Origin: Paenibacillus alkaliterrae
GTDB taxonomy: Bacteria; Bacillota; Bacilli; Paenibacillales; Paenibacillaceae
NCBI RefSeq assembly: GCF_021532375.1
Contig: NZ_JAKGAP010000017.1
Location: 1-64,000, forward strand
Direction: 5' to 3'
DNA: 64,000 bases
Below the pieces are notes generated by a model. It ran no database searches. It worked only from the letters and a program-made list of their open reading frames with translations, and had not been told where the DNA came from. A program made the position numbers and the translations under genes. This document shows, piece by piece, positions 34,610 through 44,592 of the stretch; the first letter of the stretch is position 1; every line of letters begins with the position of its first letter.

Positions 34610-35425
34610 TTGTTACTTGTATTGTTCAAGCGCTTCCTGCGGAAATCCGTTTCCTCAGAAGCAGAAGAGAGCGAGCAGAAGCTGGCTCCCGAACAATGGG
34701 TTGCTCGAATTCGTCAAGGAGACGAGCTGCTTCGCGAGCAGTTCATAGCAGACTACAGACCTTATATATTGAAAGTAACAAGTCGATTTTGCAAACGGTA
34801 CATTGATCCGACTAGAGATGATGAATTCAGCGTGGCGCTGTTGGCTTTTAATGAAGCGATCAATCAATACGCCAGCCACGCCGGAAAATCATTTATCGGA
34901 TTTGCTGAAACCGTCATACGCCGTCGGCTTATTGATCATGTCCGAAAAGAACAAAGGCATTCGCAGGTGGTACCATACAGCATGTATGATTCTGAGGATG
35001 ATGAGCAGCCGCATTATAACTCGATCGAAACCAAGCAAGCGATGTCCGCCTTCGAGGTGAAGCGAACGGAGGATGAGAGACGTCTTGAAATAGGAGAGCT
35101 CAATCAGGAGCTGAACCGATTCGGAATCTCTTTCGCGGAGCTGGTCGAGCATTCACCGAAGCATACGGATTCCAGGAAACTTCTGATCGGAATCGCACAA
35201 ACGCTGGCGACCGAATTGAATATGCTGGATTCGTTAAGACAAACGACCAAGCTACCTGTGAAGGAGCTTACCGAGCTTTGCGGCGTTTCCCGCAAAACGG
35301 TGGAAAGAAACCGGAAATACATCATAGCCATTGCACTTATCATTTCGGGAACATATCCTTTCATGCATGATTATTTGAATATATCTGATGACCAATTTGA
35401 AATGAATCGGGAGGCGAGCAAATGA
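34610..35425 (+). CDS. sigI: RNA polymerase sigma factor SigI
   Basis: 271 aa. The sigma-2-like region has FIADYRPYILKVTSRFCKRYIDP and DDEFSVALLAFNEAINQY, the basic recognition part has FIGFAETVIRRRLIDHVRKE, and the C-terminus has the SigI helix-turn-helix ELCGVSRKTVERNRKYI. TTG 34610 is chosen because GAGGTGGAG lies just upstream. In Bacillus SigI serves heat and envelope stress and in clostridia polysaccharide-degradation genes. The 4-bp ATGA overlap with rsgI shows coupled expression with its anti-sigma factor. Confidence 0.92.
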   Translation: MLLVLFKRFLRKSVSSEAEESEQKLAPEQWVARIRQGDELLREQFIADYRPYILKVTSRFCKRYIDPTRDDEFSVALLAFNEAINQYASHAGKSFIGFAETVIRRRLIDHVRKEQRHSQVVPYSMYDSEDDEQPHYNSIETKQAMSAFEVKRTEDERRLEIGELNQELNRFGISFAELVEHSPKHTDSRKLLIGIAQTLATELNMLDSLRQTTKLPVKELTELCGVSRKTVERNRKYIIAIALIISGTYPFMHDYLNISDDQFEMNREASK

Positions 35426-36753
35426 AACGCGGAGTCGTATTGAGTGTCCATAAGCAGCATGCTGTTGTTATGACAGCTGATGGCCAATTTTTGCGAGCCC
35501 CTATTTCAGGCAAAGCGCAAATTGGCGAAGAGATTACGTTCGAAGAGGAATATAAGCTTATCCGCACATTTAAGCCGGTTTATTGGTATTCCGGCGCTGC
35601 GGCCATCATTTTGCTGCTGCTTCCATTGCTTCTATTCGTTCAGCGTGATGCCCATCCAGTGGTCGCTTACCTGAGCATGGATATTAATCCGAGCGTAGAG
35701 ATTGGCGTGGATGGGGAAGAGAAGGTGCGAGAGCTTCGTGCGCTAAATGAAGACGGAGAGCTGATCATTCAAGGCTTACTCTACGAAGGCGTGAACGTGG
35801 AGACGGTAGCGTCTTCGATTCTAGAGAGGGCTAAAGGCTCACATTATTTGGATACGCCAAACAAAGATATATTTATTACGAGCGTGCTGCTTGGAAATAG
35901 TGAAGATCTCAAACTCGATTACGAGACTATTTTGGCGAAAAAAGTCGACGATGCCATTCGCGGCTTATTGATAGAGCTTTCTGCGGACTCCGCCAGTGCA
36001 AATGTGACTACCTTGTCCGTACCAAATGAAGTGCGTGATGCAGCAGCCGCTAATGGCATATCCGCAGGTAAAATGGTCGTTTATTTGATGGCGAAAGAAG
36101 AAGGATATAAGCTTGAATTAGAGCAAATGCAGCAGCATTCCATTGATAAAGCAACCGAGTCGATTGGAGGAGTTATGACTATCGTAAAAAATGCGGAGGA
36201 TACGAGCAAGGAGAAGCTGAAGGAGCTGGTTGCACGCGAACAGAAGGAGAAAAAGAAGGAGCAGAAGGACGATAAAAAGTCCGATAAAGCAAAGCCTTCA
36301 TCTACTCCTAAAGTGAATAAACCTGTTAAGGCCGAGAAGCCTGAAAGACCCGATAGCAATGGAGCGGATAAAGCCAAAAAGACTGATAAGCCTGTAACAA
36401 CGAGCACGCCAAATGATAATAAGAAGGGCGATAAGGATCGTCAAAATGACCGAGACCGACCGGATGACGACGACGATAACGACGATAATGATGATGAAAA
36501 TGATGATGATAAGCGTACCGATTACAACGATGACGTTCGCCAAGATGGCCGTAATGATAATGATGACGACGACGATGATAATGACGACGATGAAAATGAT
36601 GATGATGATGAAAGAAATGATGATCGAGATCGTCAAGGAGATAATGATCGGGACAATAAGCGCAGCTATGACAAAAAACGAGATACCGATCGCGGCAAGG
36701 ATGAACGTGATGATGGCAATGATCGTGATGAAAGAAAAAGCAGGGACAATTAG
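35422..36753 (+). CDS. rsgI: Anti-sigma-I factor RsgI with Asp/Asn-rich extracellular tail
   Basis: 443 aa. An N-terminal cytoplasmic RsgI_N domain (about 1-50) binds SigI. One membrane helix follows (about 55-74), then an extracellular conserved part with YLSMDINPSVEIGVD, a Lys-rich coiled stretch (about 265-320) and a terminal tail of about 100 residues made almost wholly of Asp, Asn, Glu, Arg and Lys. In clostridial RsgI proteins the C-terminus senses polysaccharides; here no such domain is visible, and the acidic tail may bind cations or wall polymers, which is inference. Confidence 0.9.
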   Translation: MKRGVVLSVHKQHAVVMTADGQFLRAPISGKAQIGEEITFEEEYKLIRTFKPVYWYSGAAAIILLLLPLLLFVQRDAHPVVAYLSMDINPSVEIGVDGEEKVRELRALNEDGELIIQGLLYEGVNVETVASSILERAKGSHYLDTPNKDIFITSVLLGNSEDLKLDYETILAKKVDDAIRGLLIELSADSASANVTTLSVPNEVRDAAAANGISAGKMVVYLMAKEEGYKLELEQMQQHSIDKATESIGGVMTIVKNAEDTSKEKLKELVAREQKEKKKEQKDDKKSDKAKPSSTPKVNKPVKAEKPERPDSNGADKAKKTDKPVTTSTPNDNKKGDKDRQNDRDRPDDDDDNDDNDDENDDDKRTDYNDDVRQDGRNDNDDDDDDNDDDENDDDDERNDDRDRQGDNDRDNKRSYDKKRDTDRGKDERDDGNDRDERKSRDN

Positions 36754-36876
36754 AACTAGACCGCACTCTCATTACCCTTGTACGTACAACTTTAAGCGGA
36801 GTGGTGCTTGGGGCCTAGCTGAGTTAAGGGATGTCTTTCAGCCTAATTGTTACACAAATTTCGACAGGATTTCCGA

Positions 36877-36906
36877 TTGACAATGGTTGTAAACTCCCCC
36901 TATGAT
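36877..36906 (+). promoter_or_regulatory. Promoter of the sensor kinase gene, with a Spo0A-like box
   Basis: TTGACA (36877-36882), an 18-nt spacer and TATGAT (36901-36906). TTCGACA at 36860-36866 is the complement of the Spo0A box TGTCGAA, 11 bp before the -35. Confidence 0.55.
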
Positions 36907-36955
36907 TAGTATTAACTATTACCGTTTGTCTATAGATGTTGCCGGGGAGGAGTAC

Positions 36956-38332
36956 ATGATGCAGGCCATTCGAAAGCGCTATTTCCCGGCGCTTGCCGAG
37001 TATATCCGTAGTGGAAAAGAAGCGTCCCTGTTTCATGCCAATGAGCTTGGCAAAGAGCTTTATGGTATTAATCCGGAGGAAATTATCGCAGTGCATGAGG
37101 AGTGCATCCAATCGTTAGCCGCGAACGTGGATTCGGAGGAAGCAATAAGGCTATACAACCGTTCATTCGTTTTCTTAATGGAAATTATGGTTGCCTGCCA
37201 CTTCCGGCTGGAACCTGACCTATCGACCGAACAGAAGTTTACAGAAATGCGCGAGATGCTGTTCCGTTCCAACCGATCCTTTGAAATGGTCAAAAATAAA
37301 TATGAAAATGTATTGCAGCATATGGACAGCGGAATTGCCTTGTTTGACAGCGACGGCATCTTATCGTTTATTAACGTACAGATGGCCAAGCTGTTGGACA
37401 TTCCTCGTAAGACGTTAATAGGTTGCAACATAAGGGAGATATTAAGGCACCCGCAGCTTACGGTCAGCGCCAAAAGGACTGTGCTCAGGCTGTACAAGGA
37501 AATGTTTCTCATGCATAGCCGTTATTATGAGTTTCAGCACAAGGATGGCAAACATCTATTGGTGACGGTTACATATGGAGATCAATTAGACGGTGATTTC
37601 TTATTCAGCGTCAAGGACGTATCCGAATATAAGCAAATCGAACAGACCGCTCTCCAAAATGACAAGCTGGCCATGCTGGGGAAAATTGCCGCCGCCATTG
37701 CCCACGAAATACGCAACCCGCTCACTAGTATCCGCGGATTCATTCAACTGCTGCGTCCGTATTTGCTTGAAGTGGGCAAAGAGGAATACGCACGTATTAT
37801 TTTGACGGAAATCGACAGGGCTAATGATATTATTTATGAATTTCTGAATTCGTCCAAGCCGTCAGCTCCGATGAAGCAATTAGTGTCGATCGAACATCTG
37901 ATCAAGGAAGTTGTATTATTGACGGAGAGCGAAGCTTTAATGCGGAATTGCGAGATTAAGGCAGAGTGCTACTGCGCGGAAAATCTCGTATCAATTGACG
38001 TGAAGCAGATTAAGCAGGTTATCTTAAATATCGTCAAAAATTCGCTGGACGCCATAGAAGAGGTGCACGGCGAACGCAGGGGCTTGATCGAAATCATTAC
38101 CCGCCGCGAAGGGCAGTTCGTCGAGATTTTGATAAAGGATAACGGCAAGGGGATGGAGAAACCAACGATGAACAGGCTGTTTGATCCGTTTTTCACGACG
38201 AAGCAAACAGGCACGGGTCTCGGATTATCGGTCAGCTATCGAATCGTTCGAAATCATAACGGAACGATTCGCGTAGATAGCCAAGCAGGTGTCGGGACGG
38301 AGTTCATTATTTATTTGCCATTAGCCGAATAA
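36956..38332 (+). CDS. PAS sensor histidine kinase, sporulation-kinase type
   Basis: 458 aa, without membrane helices. The first 100 residues (LAEYIRSGKEASLFHANELGK) resemble the RsbU N-terminal domain. A PAS domain follows (about 115-225), then the HisKA dimerisation part with H250 in AHEIRNPLTS and the HATPase domain with NIVKNSLDAI, DNGKGM and GTGLGLSVS. Such cytosolic kinases feed the Spo0F/Spo0A phosphorelay in Bacillales; no response regulator is adjacent, which fits. ATG 36956 is chosen for GGGGAGG upstream rather than the earlier in-frame ATG at 36902. Confidence 0.88.
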   Translation: MMQAIRKRYFPALAEYIRSGKEASLFHANELGKELYGINPEEIIAVHEECIQSLAANVDSEEAIRLYNRSFVFLMEIMVACHFRLEPDLSTEQKFTEMREMLFRSNRSFEMVKNKYENVLQHMDSGIALFDSDGILSFINVQMAKLLDIPRKTLIGCNIREILRHPQLTVSAKRTVLRLYKEMFLMHSRYYEFQHKDGKHLLVTVTYGDQLDGDFLFSVKDVSEYKQIEQTALQNDKLAMLGKIAAAIAHEIRNPLTSIRGFIQLLRPYLLEVGKEEYARIILTEIDRANDIIYEFLNSSKPSAPMKQLVSIEHLIKEVVLLTESEALMRNCEIKAECYCAENLVSIDVKQIKQVILNIVKNSLDAIEEVHGERRGLIEIITRREGQFVEILIKDNGKGMEKPTMNRLFDPFFTTKQTGTGLGLSVSYRIVRNHNGTIRVDSQAGVGTEFIIYLPLAE

Positions 38333-38341
38333 AGGATTAGA

Positions 38342-38369
38342 ATCGGGGTAAAAGACCCCGATTTTTTTG
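38342..38369 (+). terminator. Intrinsic terminator
   Basis: Stem ATCGGGGT/ACCCCGAT with a 5-nt loop and seven T. Confidence 0.9.
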
Positions 38370-38401
38370 ATTTCAATTATTGAAAGCGAGGAATGCCAAA
38401 G

Positions 38402-39919
38402 ATGAGTGTTCAATTTACATATGGTGTTCGCGGCGAAGACCAAGCTGCTTCAGACGCCGTTATTCGATTCGTAAGCAAAGAGGAGCTTTCGCAAGGAAAT
38501 GCGGTAACGCAAATTGTGCAGCCGCAAATCGATGAGGCGATTAGAAGCTTGTATGCAAGAGGCTTGTTCAAAGCGGAAGCGGAGCAAACAGAAATCGTTT
38601 CGACCCTGGGTCTTTATCCCGCCGCTCATATTGTGTTTGCAGGTTATGAGCAAGGAGGAAGCGTAACCAGCTTGCGATTAGCGGCATCGGCGGCAGCCAA
38701 AGCGTTAAAAAAGCTGAAGGCCGGATCGGTGCAGGTCATTTTGCCTGAACCGCTGCTGCAGCAAGCTGTTTCCGGTATCGGGGCGGAGCAGGCTGCTCAA
38801 GCCTTAACGGAAGGACTGCTGCTCGCGCTTCATGTGCGCCAGCCGCTCGAACGGGAGCAAAAAGAGAGATTTACGCTGCAGGACGTTACATTTGTGCCGC
38901 AAGGAGCAGCAACCTCGGAGGGGGAGTTATGGGAGAAAGGGATATCAAAAGGGAAGCTGTATGCGGCAGGCGTTAGCTTCGCGCGAGACCTGACGAACCT
39001 TCCCGGCAATGATCTTACGCCGGAGCGTCTTGCTTATCATGCCGAGGAGCTCGCGCGCGAGCTTGATTTGGAAATCGAGGTTATAGACGAATGGAGCGCG
39101 GCAGAGCAGCGGATGGGCGGCTTGCTTGGCGTCGGTCAGGGAAGCATTAATCCGCCGCGGATGATTGTCATTCATTATAAAGGGGATCCGGCTTCTGACG
39201 AAGCATGGGGACTGATCGGCAAAGGCATCACGTTCGATACGGGCGGCATTTCGCTCAAGCGATCGGAGGGCATGCAGGAAATGATCTCGGATATGGGCGG
39301 GGCGGCAGCCGTATTGGGCGCGATTCGCGTTATAGCCGAATTGAAACCGGCAGTCAATGTCATTGCGGTCATTCCAACCGCAGAAAATATGCCGTCCGAC
39401 CGGGCGCTTAAGCCTGGTGATGTGCTGCGTACGATGAGCGGCCATACGGTAGAAGTAGTCAACACGGATGCAGAAGGCCGGCTTGTGCTGGCCGATGGTC
39501 TTACAACAGCAATTACGCGCGGCGCGACAAAGCTTGTTGATGTGGCTACCTTGACTGGAGCAGTGATGGTAGCGCTAGGTTACGAAGCGACGGGAGCCGT
39601 TACGAATAACGACGACCTGCTGAAGCAGGTGCTTCACGCATCCGAACGCGCGGGCGAGCGCGTTTGGCAGCTGCCCGCGTATCCGGAATACAAAAAGCTG
39701 ATCAAAAGCGATGCGGCGGATTTGAAAAACAGCGGCGGCAGATATGCGGGAACGATTACCGGCGGACTGTTTATCGGTCATTTTGCCGAAGGGCTCCCTT
39801 GGGTTCATCTGGATATCGGCGGAACGGCTTGGCTAGATTCGAGCAGGGGCTGGGAGCCAAAGGGCGCTACAGGAGTAATGGTTCGAACATTGATTGAATT
39901 GATCGTAAACCAAGAGTAA
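38402..39919 (+). CDS. pepA: Leucyl aminopeptidase (M17)
   Basis: 505 aa. The C-terminal peptidase domain has the two-metal and active-site motifs GKGITFDTGGISLK and NTDAEGRLVLADGLT. The N-terminal domain has the looser M17 fold. It removes N-terminal residues from peptides with Zn/Mn and forms hexamers. ATG 38402 fits GCGAGG 10 bp upstream; the in-frame ATG at 38393 would be 1 bp from it. Confidence 0.93.
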   Translation: MSVQFTYGVRGEDQAASDAVIRFVSKEELSQGNAVTQIVQPQIDEAIRSLYARGLFKAEAEQTEIVSTLGLYPAAHIVFAGYEQGGSVTSLRLAASAAAKALKKLKAGSVQVILPEPLLQQAVSGIGAEQAAQALTEGLLLALHVRQPLEREQKERFTLQDVTFVPQGAATSEGELWEKGISKGKLYAAGVSFARDLTNLPGNDLTPERLAYHAEELARELDLEIEVIDEWSAAEQRMGGLLGVGQGSINPPRMIVIHYKGDPASDEAWGLIGKGITFDTGGISLKRSEGMQEMISDMGGAAAVLGAIRVIAELKPAVNVIAVIPTAENMPSDRALKPGDVLRTMSGHTVEVVNTDAEGRLVLADGLTTAITRGATKLVDVATLTGAVMVALGYEATGAVTNNDDLLKQVLHASERAGERVWQLPAYPEYKKLIKSDAADLKNSGGRYAGTITGGLFIGHFAEGLPWVHLDIGGTAWLDSSRGWEPKGATGVMVRTLIELIVNQE

Positions 39920-40247
39920 GCAGAGCGGAGACCGTTGCCGATCAAAACAGACGTGTTATGATGAAATACGGCTCGGAAGAACAATCAATGCTTGAAATGG
40001 ATGATATCGATGCCAAGATGATTATAGAAGGCAAGCGTTATATGTACTAAAATATAAAGAAGTTACAGAGCTGTGTCTTGCATGCAGCTGATGTGCTTCT
40101 TCTTTTTATGGTAAGCTATAAGAAATGATTAGGTTTTTAATTAATATTTCTTATATATGAGAAGTGCAAGACTGCGTGTATGTATGATGAGGCACGCCAT
40201 AGAAAATAATAGGATGGCAATGAATAGAGAGGGTGGAATTTTCTGCA
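39920..40247 (+). other. Intergenic region pepA-odhA with terminator
   Basis: A 328-bp gap. The terminator is at about 40056-40108 (AAGAAG/CTTCTT outer arms, inner CAGAGCTG/CAGCTGATG type pairing, then T run). Before it, a frame from 39958 to 40050 reads MMKYGSEEQSMLEMDDIDAK and ends ...KRYMY; it looks protein-like but has no ribosome binding site, so I do not call it a gene. The 140 bp after the terminator is AT-rich and probably carries the odhA promoter. Confidence 0.55.
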
Positions 40248-43163
40248 ATGAGCATCCATGATGAGCGAAATCATTCGCCTTGGCAAAGCTACTATGGTCC
40301 CAATCTCGGGTATGTGCAGGAGCAATACGAACGTTTTTTGACCGAACCGGATTCTGTTGAGATATCGCTTCGCGAGCTGTTCGTTCACTTCGGCGCACCT
40401 CCCTCCGTATCGCTTGGAGCAAATTCAAACGCATCGGTGAAGCCGAATCCTCAACAGGCAGTCGCAACCGCTGCTGTCTCAGGTTCGATTGATGCAAATA
40501 TGTTGAAGAAGGTCGTGGCTGCACATCAGCTGATGCTGAACATTCGCAGATACGGCCATTTAGCTGCGGATATCGACCCGCTTGGCTTCAGCCCTGAGGC
40601 CGATACGAAGCTGCTTGAGCCGGAAACCTTCGGATTGACACAAGCGGATTTGACCGCTATCCCGGCATCGCTTATTTGGGATAATGCACCAGCATCTATT
40701 TCTAACGGCTGGGAAGCTATTACCCGCTTAAGAGAAATTTATACGCGCTCCGCGGCTTATGAATTTACACATATTCATGATGAAAATGAACGCAATTGGC
40801 TGCATAAACAAGCGGAATCCGGATCATTTCCTGCTCCGCTATCGGCTAGAGAGCGCTCCGCGCTGCTGGAACGGCTTATGGAGGTTGAATATTTCGAAAA
40901 TTTCCTGCACCGCACATTCGTCGGTCAGAAGCGGTTCTCCATTGAAGGCGTAGATATGCTCGTACCGGTATTGGATGAAATCGTTCGCGCTGTCGCGCAT
41001 GACGGGGCGAGCAACATACTTATGGGGATGGCGCATCGCGGACGTTTGAATGTACTTACGCATGTCCTTGGCAAGCCTTATGAGAAGATTTTTTCCGAAT
41101 TCCATCATGCTCCTAACAAAGAGCTTATCCCTTCTGAAGGCTCGATGGGCATTAACTACGGCTGGACGGGCGACGTGAAATACCATCTGGGAGCCGACCG
41201 CGCCGTTAAGGAAGGCGAAACGGTTCGCGCAAAGCTTACGCTTGCGAACAATCCAAGCCATCTTGAATTTGTTAACCCTGTGGTAGAAGGCTTCACGCGT
41301 GCCGCGCAAGAGGATCGGAGCAAGCCCGGTATGCCTGAGCAGGATTTGGCGAAGGCCGTTACGATTTGTATTCACGGCGACGCTGCTTTCATCGGTGAAG
41401 GCATTGTAGCGGAGACCCTCAATTTCAATAAACTGCAAGGCTACCGCAACGGCGGCACGCTTCATATTATTGCGAACAACCGTCTGGGTTTTACGACGAA
41501 CAGCATCGATTCCCGTTCGACGCATTACGCAAGCGATCTGGCCAAAGGCTTCGACATCCCGATCGTTCACGTCAATGCGGATGAACCGGAAGCATGTCTC
41601 GCAGCCGTTCGCCTGGCTTGCGAATACCGGCTTCGCTTCAACAAAGGCTTCGTCATCGATTTGATCGGCTACCGCCGCTTCGGCCATAATGAGATGGACG
41701 ACCCGGACGTAACGCAGCCGCTTATGTATACGAAGGTTCGCAATCATCCTACGGTCAGCGCGCTGTACGGCGAGCAGCTTAAAGGCGAGAAAGCCATTAC
41801 GGAGGAGCAGGTTGAGGGATTGCGTCAGCGTACGAACAGCAAGCTTCAGGCGGCTTATGACGCCATGAAAGCCAATGAAGGCAAGCCGAGAATTCGCGAA
41901 GAGCAGCAGCTATCCATTGTTCCTGCTATTGAAGAAGCTCGTACGGCAGTGCCGTTAGAGACGCTGCGCGATATTAATTTGGAGCTGCTGAATCGTCCGG
42001 AGGGCTTTACGGAATATACGAAGCTGCAGCGTATTTTGCAGCGCCGCGCTTCCGCCTTGAATGATGGCGAGAAGGTAGATTGGGCGCATGCGGAGACGCT
42101 TGCGTTCGCGACGATTCTAGCGGACGGCACGCCAATTCGTCTAAGCGGACAGGATTCAGAGCGCGGGACGTTCGCGCATCGTCACATTATGCTCAACGAC
42201 AATGCAAACGCGGCAAAGTTCTCGCCGCTGCACATCCTGCCGCAGGCGAGGGCATCCTTTGCCGTTCATAACAGCCCATTGTCGGAGACGGCGGTGCTGG
42301 GCTTTGAATATGGCTATAATGTATTCGCGCCGGAAACATTCGTGATTTGGGAAGCGCAGTATGGCGATTTCGCCAACGTTGCGCAGGTTATTTTCGACCA
42401 ATTCATTTCAGCAGGCCGCGCGAAATGGTCGCAAAAATCGGGAATCGTAATTTTGCTGCCGCATGGCTATGAAGGCCAAGGACCGGAGCATTCAAGCGCA
42501 AGGCTTGAGCGTTTCCTTCAGCTCTCGGCAGATAACAACTGGACGGTCGCGAACCTGACGACGTCCGCGCAATATTTCCACTTGCTGCGTAAGCAAGCTT
42601 CGCTTCTTGGAACCGAGCATATGCGTCCGCTAGTGCTTATGGCGCCGAAGAGCTTGATTCGTAATCCGCGCGTCGCATCGCATGGCGTTGAGTTCAGCGA
42701 AGGCTCCTTTAAGCCGGTGCTGCCGCAATTCAGCCTGACGGAGCCGAAGGAGAAGAAAGATAAAGTGAAGCGCCTGCTGCTGTGCACAGGCAAGGTTGCG
42801 GTTGATGTCGAAGAGGCGCTCGCTTCTGCGAATGCGGAAGAGTACGAATGGCTTCGCGTAGCAAGAGTCGAGCAGCTATATCCGTTCCCGCAAGCGGAAA
42901 TCGAGCGCATCGTGAAGCAGTTTGATAAGCTGGAAGAAATCGTATGGGTGCAAGAGGAGCCGAAAAACATGGGTTCGTGGTTCTTCATGGAGCCGCGCCT
43001 GCGGGCCTTGGCGCCTAAGAAGGCTGCTGTCCGTTATGTCGGCAGACCAGACCGCTCCAGTACGGCAAGCGGACACCAAGAGGTGCATGCCGCTGAGCAA
43101 AAATGGATCATAACGACGGCTTTGAACGGCAATCCAGTTGAAACAAGTTTGATAAGGGGGTAG
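40248..43163 (+). CDS. odhA: 2-Oxoglutarate dehydrogenase E1 component
   Basis: About 971 aa. ThDP-binding motifs include MGMAHRGRLNVL, GDAAFIGEGIVAETLN to IIANN, and the transketolase-like C-terminus has GFEYGYNVFAPETFVIWEAQYGDFAN. It decarboxylates 2-oxoglutarate in the TCA cycle and passes the succinyl group to OdhB. ATG 40248 (MSIHDERNHSPWQSYYG) matches the family N-terminus; GAGAGGGTGG lies upstream. odhB follows 6 bp later, as in Bacillus. E3 (lpd) is not in this window. Confidence 0.95.
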   Translation: MSIHDERNHSPWQSYYGPNLGYVQEQYERFLTEPDSVEISLRELFVHFGAPPSVSLGANSNASVKPNPQQAVATAAVSGSIDANMLKKVVAAHQLMLNIRRYGHLAADIDPLGFSPEADTKLLEPETFGLTQADLTAIPASLIWDNAPASISNGWEAITRLREIYTRSAAYEFTHIHDENERNWLHKQAESGSFPAPLSARERSALLERLMEVEYFENFLHRTFVGQKRFSIEGVDMLVPVLDEIVRAVAHDGASNILMGMAHRGRLNVLTHVLGKPYEKIFSEFHHAPNKELIPSEGSMGINYGWTGDVKYHLGADRAVKEGETVRAKLTLANNPSHLEFVNPVVEGFTRAAQEDRSKPGMPEQDLAKAVTICIHGDAAFIGEGIVAETLNFNKLQGYRNGGTLHIIANNRLGFTTNSIDSRSTHYASDLAKGFDIPIVHVNADEPEACLAAVRLACEYRLRFNKGFVIDLIGYRRFGHNEMDDPDVTQPLMYTKVRNHPTVSALYGEQLKGEKAITEEQVEGLRQRTNSKLQAAYDAMKANEGKPRIREEQQLSIVPAIEEARTAVPLETLRDINLELLNRPEGFTEYTKLQRILQRRASALNDGEKVDWAHAETLAFATILADGTPIRLSGQDSERGTFAHRHIMLNDNANAAKFSPLHILPQARASFAVHNSPLSETAVLGFEYGYNVFAPETFVIWEAQYGDFANVAQVIFDQFISAGRAKWSQKSGIVILLPHGYEGQGPEHSSARLERFLQLSADNNWTVANLTTSAQYFHLLRKQASLLGTEHMRPLVLMAPKSLIRNPRVASHGVEFSEGSFKPVLPQFSLTEPKEKKDKVKRLLLCTGKVAVDVEEALASANAEEYEWLRVARVEQLYPFPQAEIERIVKQFDKLEEIVWVQEEPKNMGSWFFMEPRLRALAPKKAAVRYVGRPDRSSTASGHQEVHAAEQKWIITTALNGNPVETSLIRG

Positions 43164-43169
43164 TAACTA

Positions 43170-44399
43170 ATGGCTGAAATTATCGTACCAGAATTAGGCG
43201 AGTCCATATCAGAGGGCACGATTACGAAATGGTTTGTGAAGGAAGGCGACTCCGTCAACCAGGGAGATGTCCTGCTGGAGCTTGAAACGGATAAAGTAAA
43301 TATTGAAATTAGCGCGGATAACAGCGGCGTAGTTTCCAAAATCGCCAAGCAAGACGGGGAAGTCGTTCTCGTCGGCGAAGCGATCGGATCGATCGGCGCT
43401 GCAGCGGCAGGCGGAGCATCCGCTCCGGCTGCTCCGGCAGCAGAACAAGCAACTCCAGCCGCTTCGGCAGCTCCGGCAGCTCCGGCCACACCTGTTGCAC
43501 CTGCTGCTCAGCCATCCGTGCCGGCAAGCGAGGGGCCGTCGGCAATTATTGCTTCGCCGGCAGCACGCAAGCGTGCCCGCGAGCAAGGCATTGATTTATC
43601 GCAAGCTGCCGGACAAGCACCGGCACCTGCGGTTGCGAAGCCTGCAGCCTCGGCTCCGATTAAGCAAGCCGATTCTGCCGGCGCAAGCAAGGATGCAAAG
43701 CCGACTGAGCGCAAGCGCATGTCACGCCGTCGGATTACAATTGCAAACCGTCTTGTGGAAGCGCAGCGTACGGCAGCGATGCTGACGACGTTCAACGAAG
43801 TTGACATGACCGCGATTCTTGATTTGCGCAAACGCCGCAAGCAAACGTTTTTCGAGAAAAACGATGTAAACCTCGGTTTTATGTCCTTCTTCACGAAAGC
43901 GGTAGTCGGCGCATTGAAGGCATTCCCTCTGCTTAATGCGGAAATCGACGGCGAAGAAATCGTCGTGAAAAAATTTTTCGATATCGGCATTGCCGTATCT
44001 GCGAAGGAAGGCTTAGTCGTACCGGTCGTTCGCGACGCAGATCGTCTAAGCTTCGCCGAGATCGAGAAAAACATTGTAGACCTTGCCGGTAAAGCAAGAG
44101 CGAACACATTGTCGATCGCCGATCTTCAAGGAGGAAGCTTCACCATCACGAATGGCGGCGTATTCGGCTCCCTGCTGTCGACGCCAATTCTAAACACGCC
44201 GCAGGTTGGTATTCTCGGCATGCACAAAATCCAGGTGCGTCCGGTAGCTATCGATAATGAACGGATGGAAAACCGTCCGATGATGTATATCGCATTATCC
44301 TACGATCACCGTATCGTTGACGGAAGCGAAGCGGTACGTTTCCTCGTAACGGTTAAGGAGCTTCTTGAGGATCCAGAGCAGCTTCTGCTGCAAGGTTAA
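43170..44399 (+). CDS. odhB: Dihydrolipoyllysine-residue succinyltransferase (E2 of OGDH)
   Basis: 409 aa. A lipoyl domain (about 1-77) with the lipoylated Lys in ETDKVNIEI, a flexible Ala/Pro linker, a peripheral-subunit-binding domain (about 120-160; [18 protein letters not shown]), a second linker, and the catalytic domain ending in the active-site HRIVDG ([15 protein letters not shown]). It forms the core of the complex. A terminator follows. Confidence 0.96.
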   Translation: MAEIIVPELGESISEGTITKWFVKEGDSVNQGDVLLELETDKVNIEISADNSGVVSKIAKQDGEVVLVGEAIGSIGAAAAGGASAPAAPAAEQATPAASAAPAAPATPVAPAAQPSVPASEGPSAIIASPAARKRAREQGIDLSQAAGQAPAPAVAKPAASAPIKQADSAGASKDAKPTERKRMSRRRITIANRLVEAQRTAAMLTTFNEVDMTAILDLRKRRKQTFFEKNDVNLGFMSFFTKAVVGALKAFPLLNAEIDGEEIVVKKFFDIGIAVSAKEGLVVPVVRDADRLSFAEIEKNIVDLAGKARANTLSIADLQGGSFTITNGGVFGSLLSTPILNTPQVGILGMHKIQVRPVAIDNERMENRPMMYIALSYDHRIVDGSEAVRFLVTVKELLEDPEQLLLQG

Positions 44400-44415
44400 T
44401 AGAAGGTTTATCGTT

Positions 44416-44464
44416 AAGACTGCTTTTCGAGTAGAGATTTCTATTCGAAGGCAGTCTTTTTTTT
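44416..44464 (+). terminator. Terminator of odhAB
   Basis: Outer stem AAGACTGC/GCAGTCTT with inner TTCGA/TCGAA and eight or more T. Confidence 0.9.
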
Positions 44465-44592
44465 GCAGCCGTGGACATTATATTTCAGGAGCGCATTGTT
44501 TTTTTGCTTTAAAGTGTAGTAATTTGCAGGAAGACGAGGAATCGTGTTGAAAGTAAAAGAAGACAATGCTGATCATGATGAGGTGGGGGAAC

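Noticed and set aside
36298-36772. Minus-strand frames rich in Ile/Val or His opposite the rsgI tail
   Set aside because: They are the antisense of the GAT/GAC/AAT-rich tract that encodes the Asp/Asn tail; composition explains them fully.
39958-40050. 30-codon frame (MMKYGSEEQSMLEMDDIDAK) before the pepA terminator
   Set aside because: The text looks protein-like but no RBS lies within range; left as a note inside the intergenic feature.
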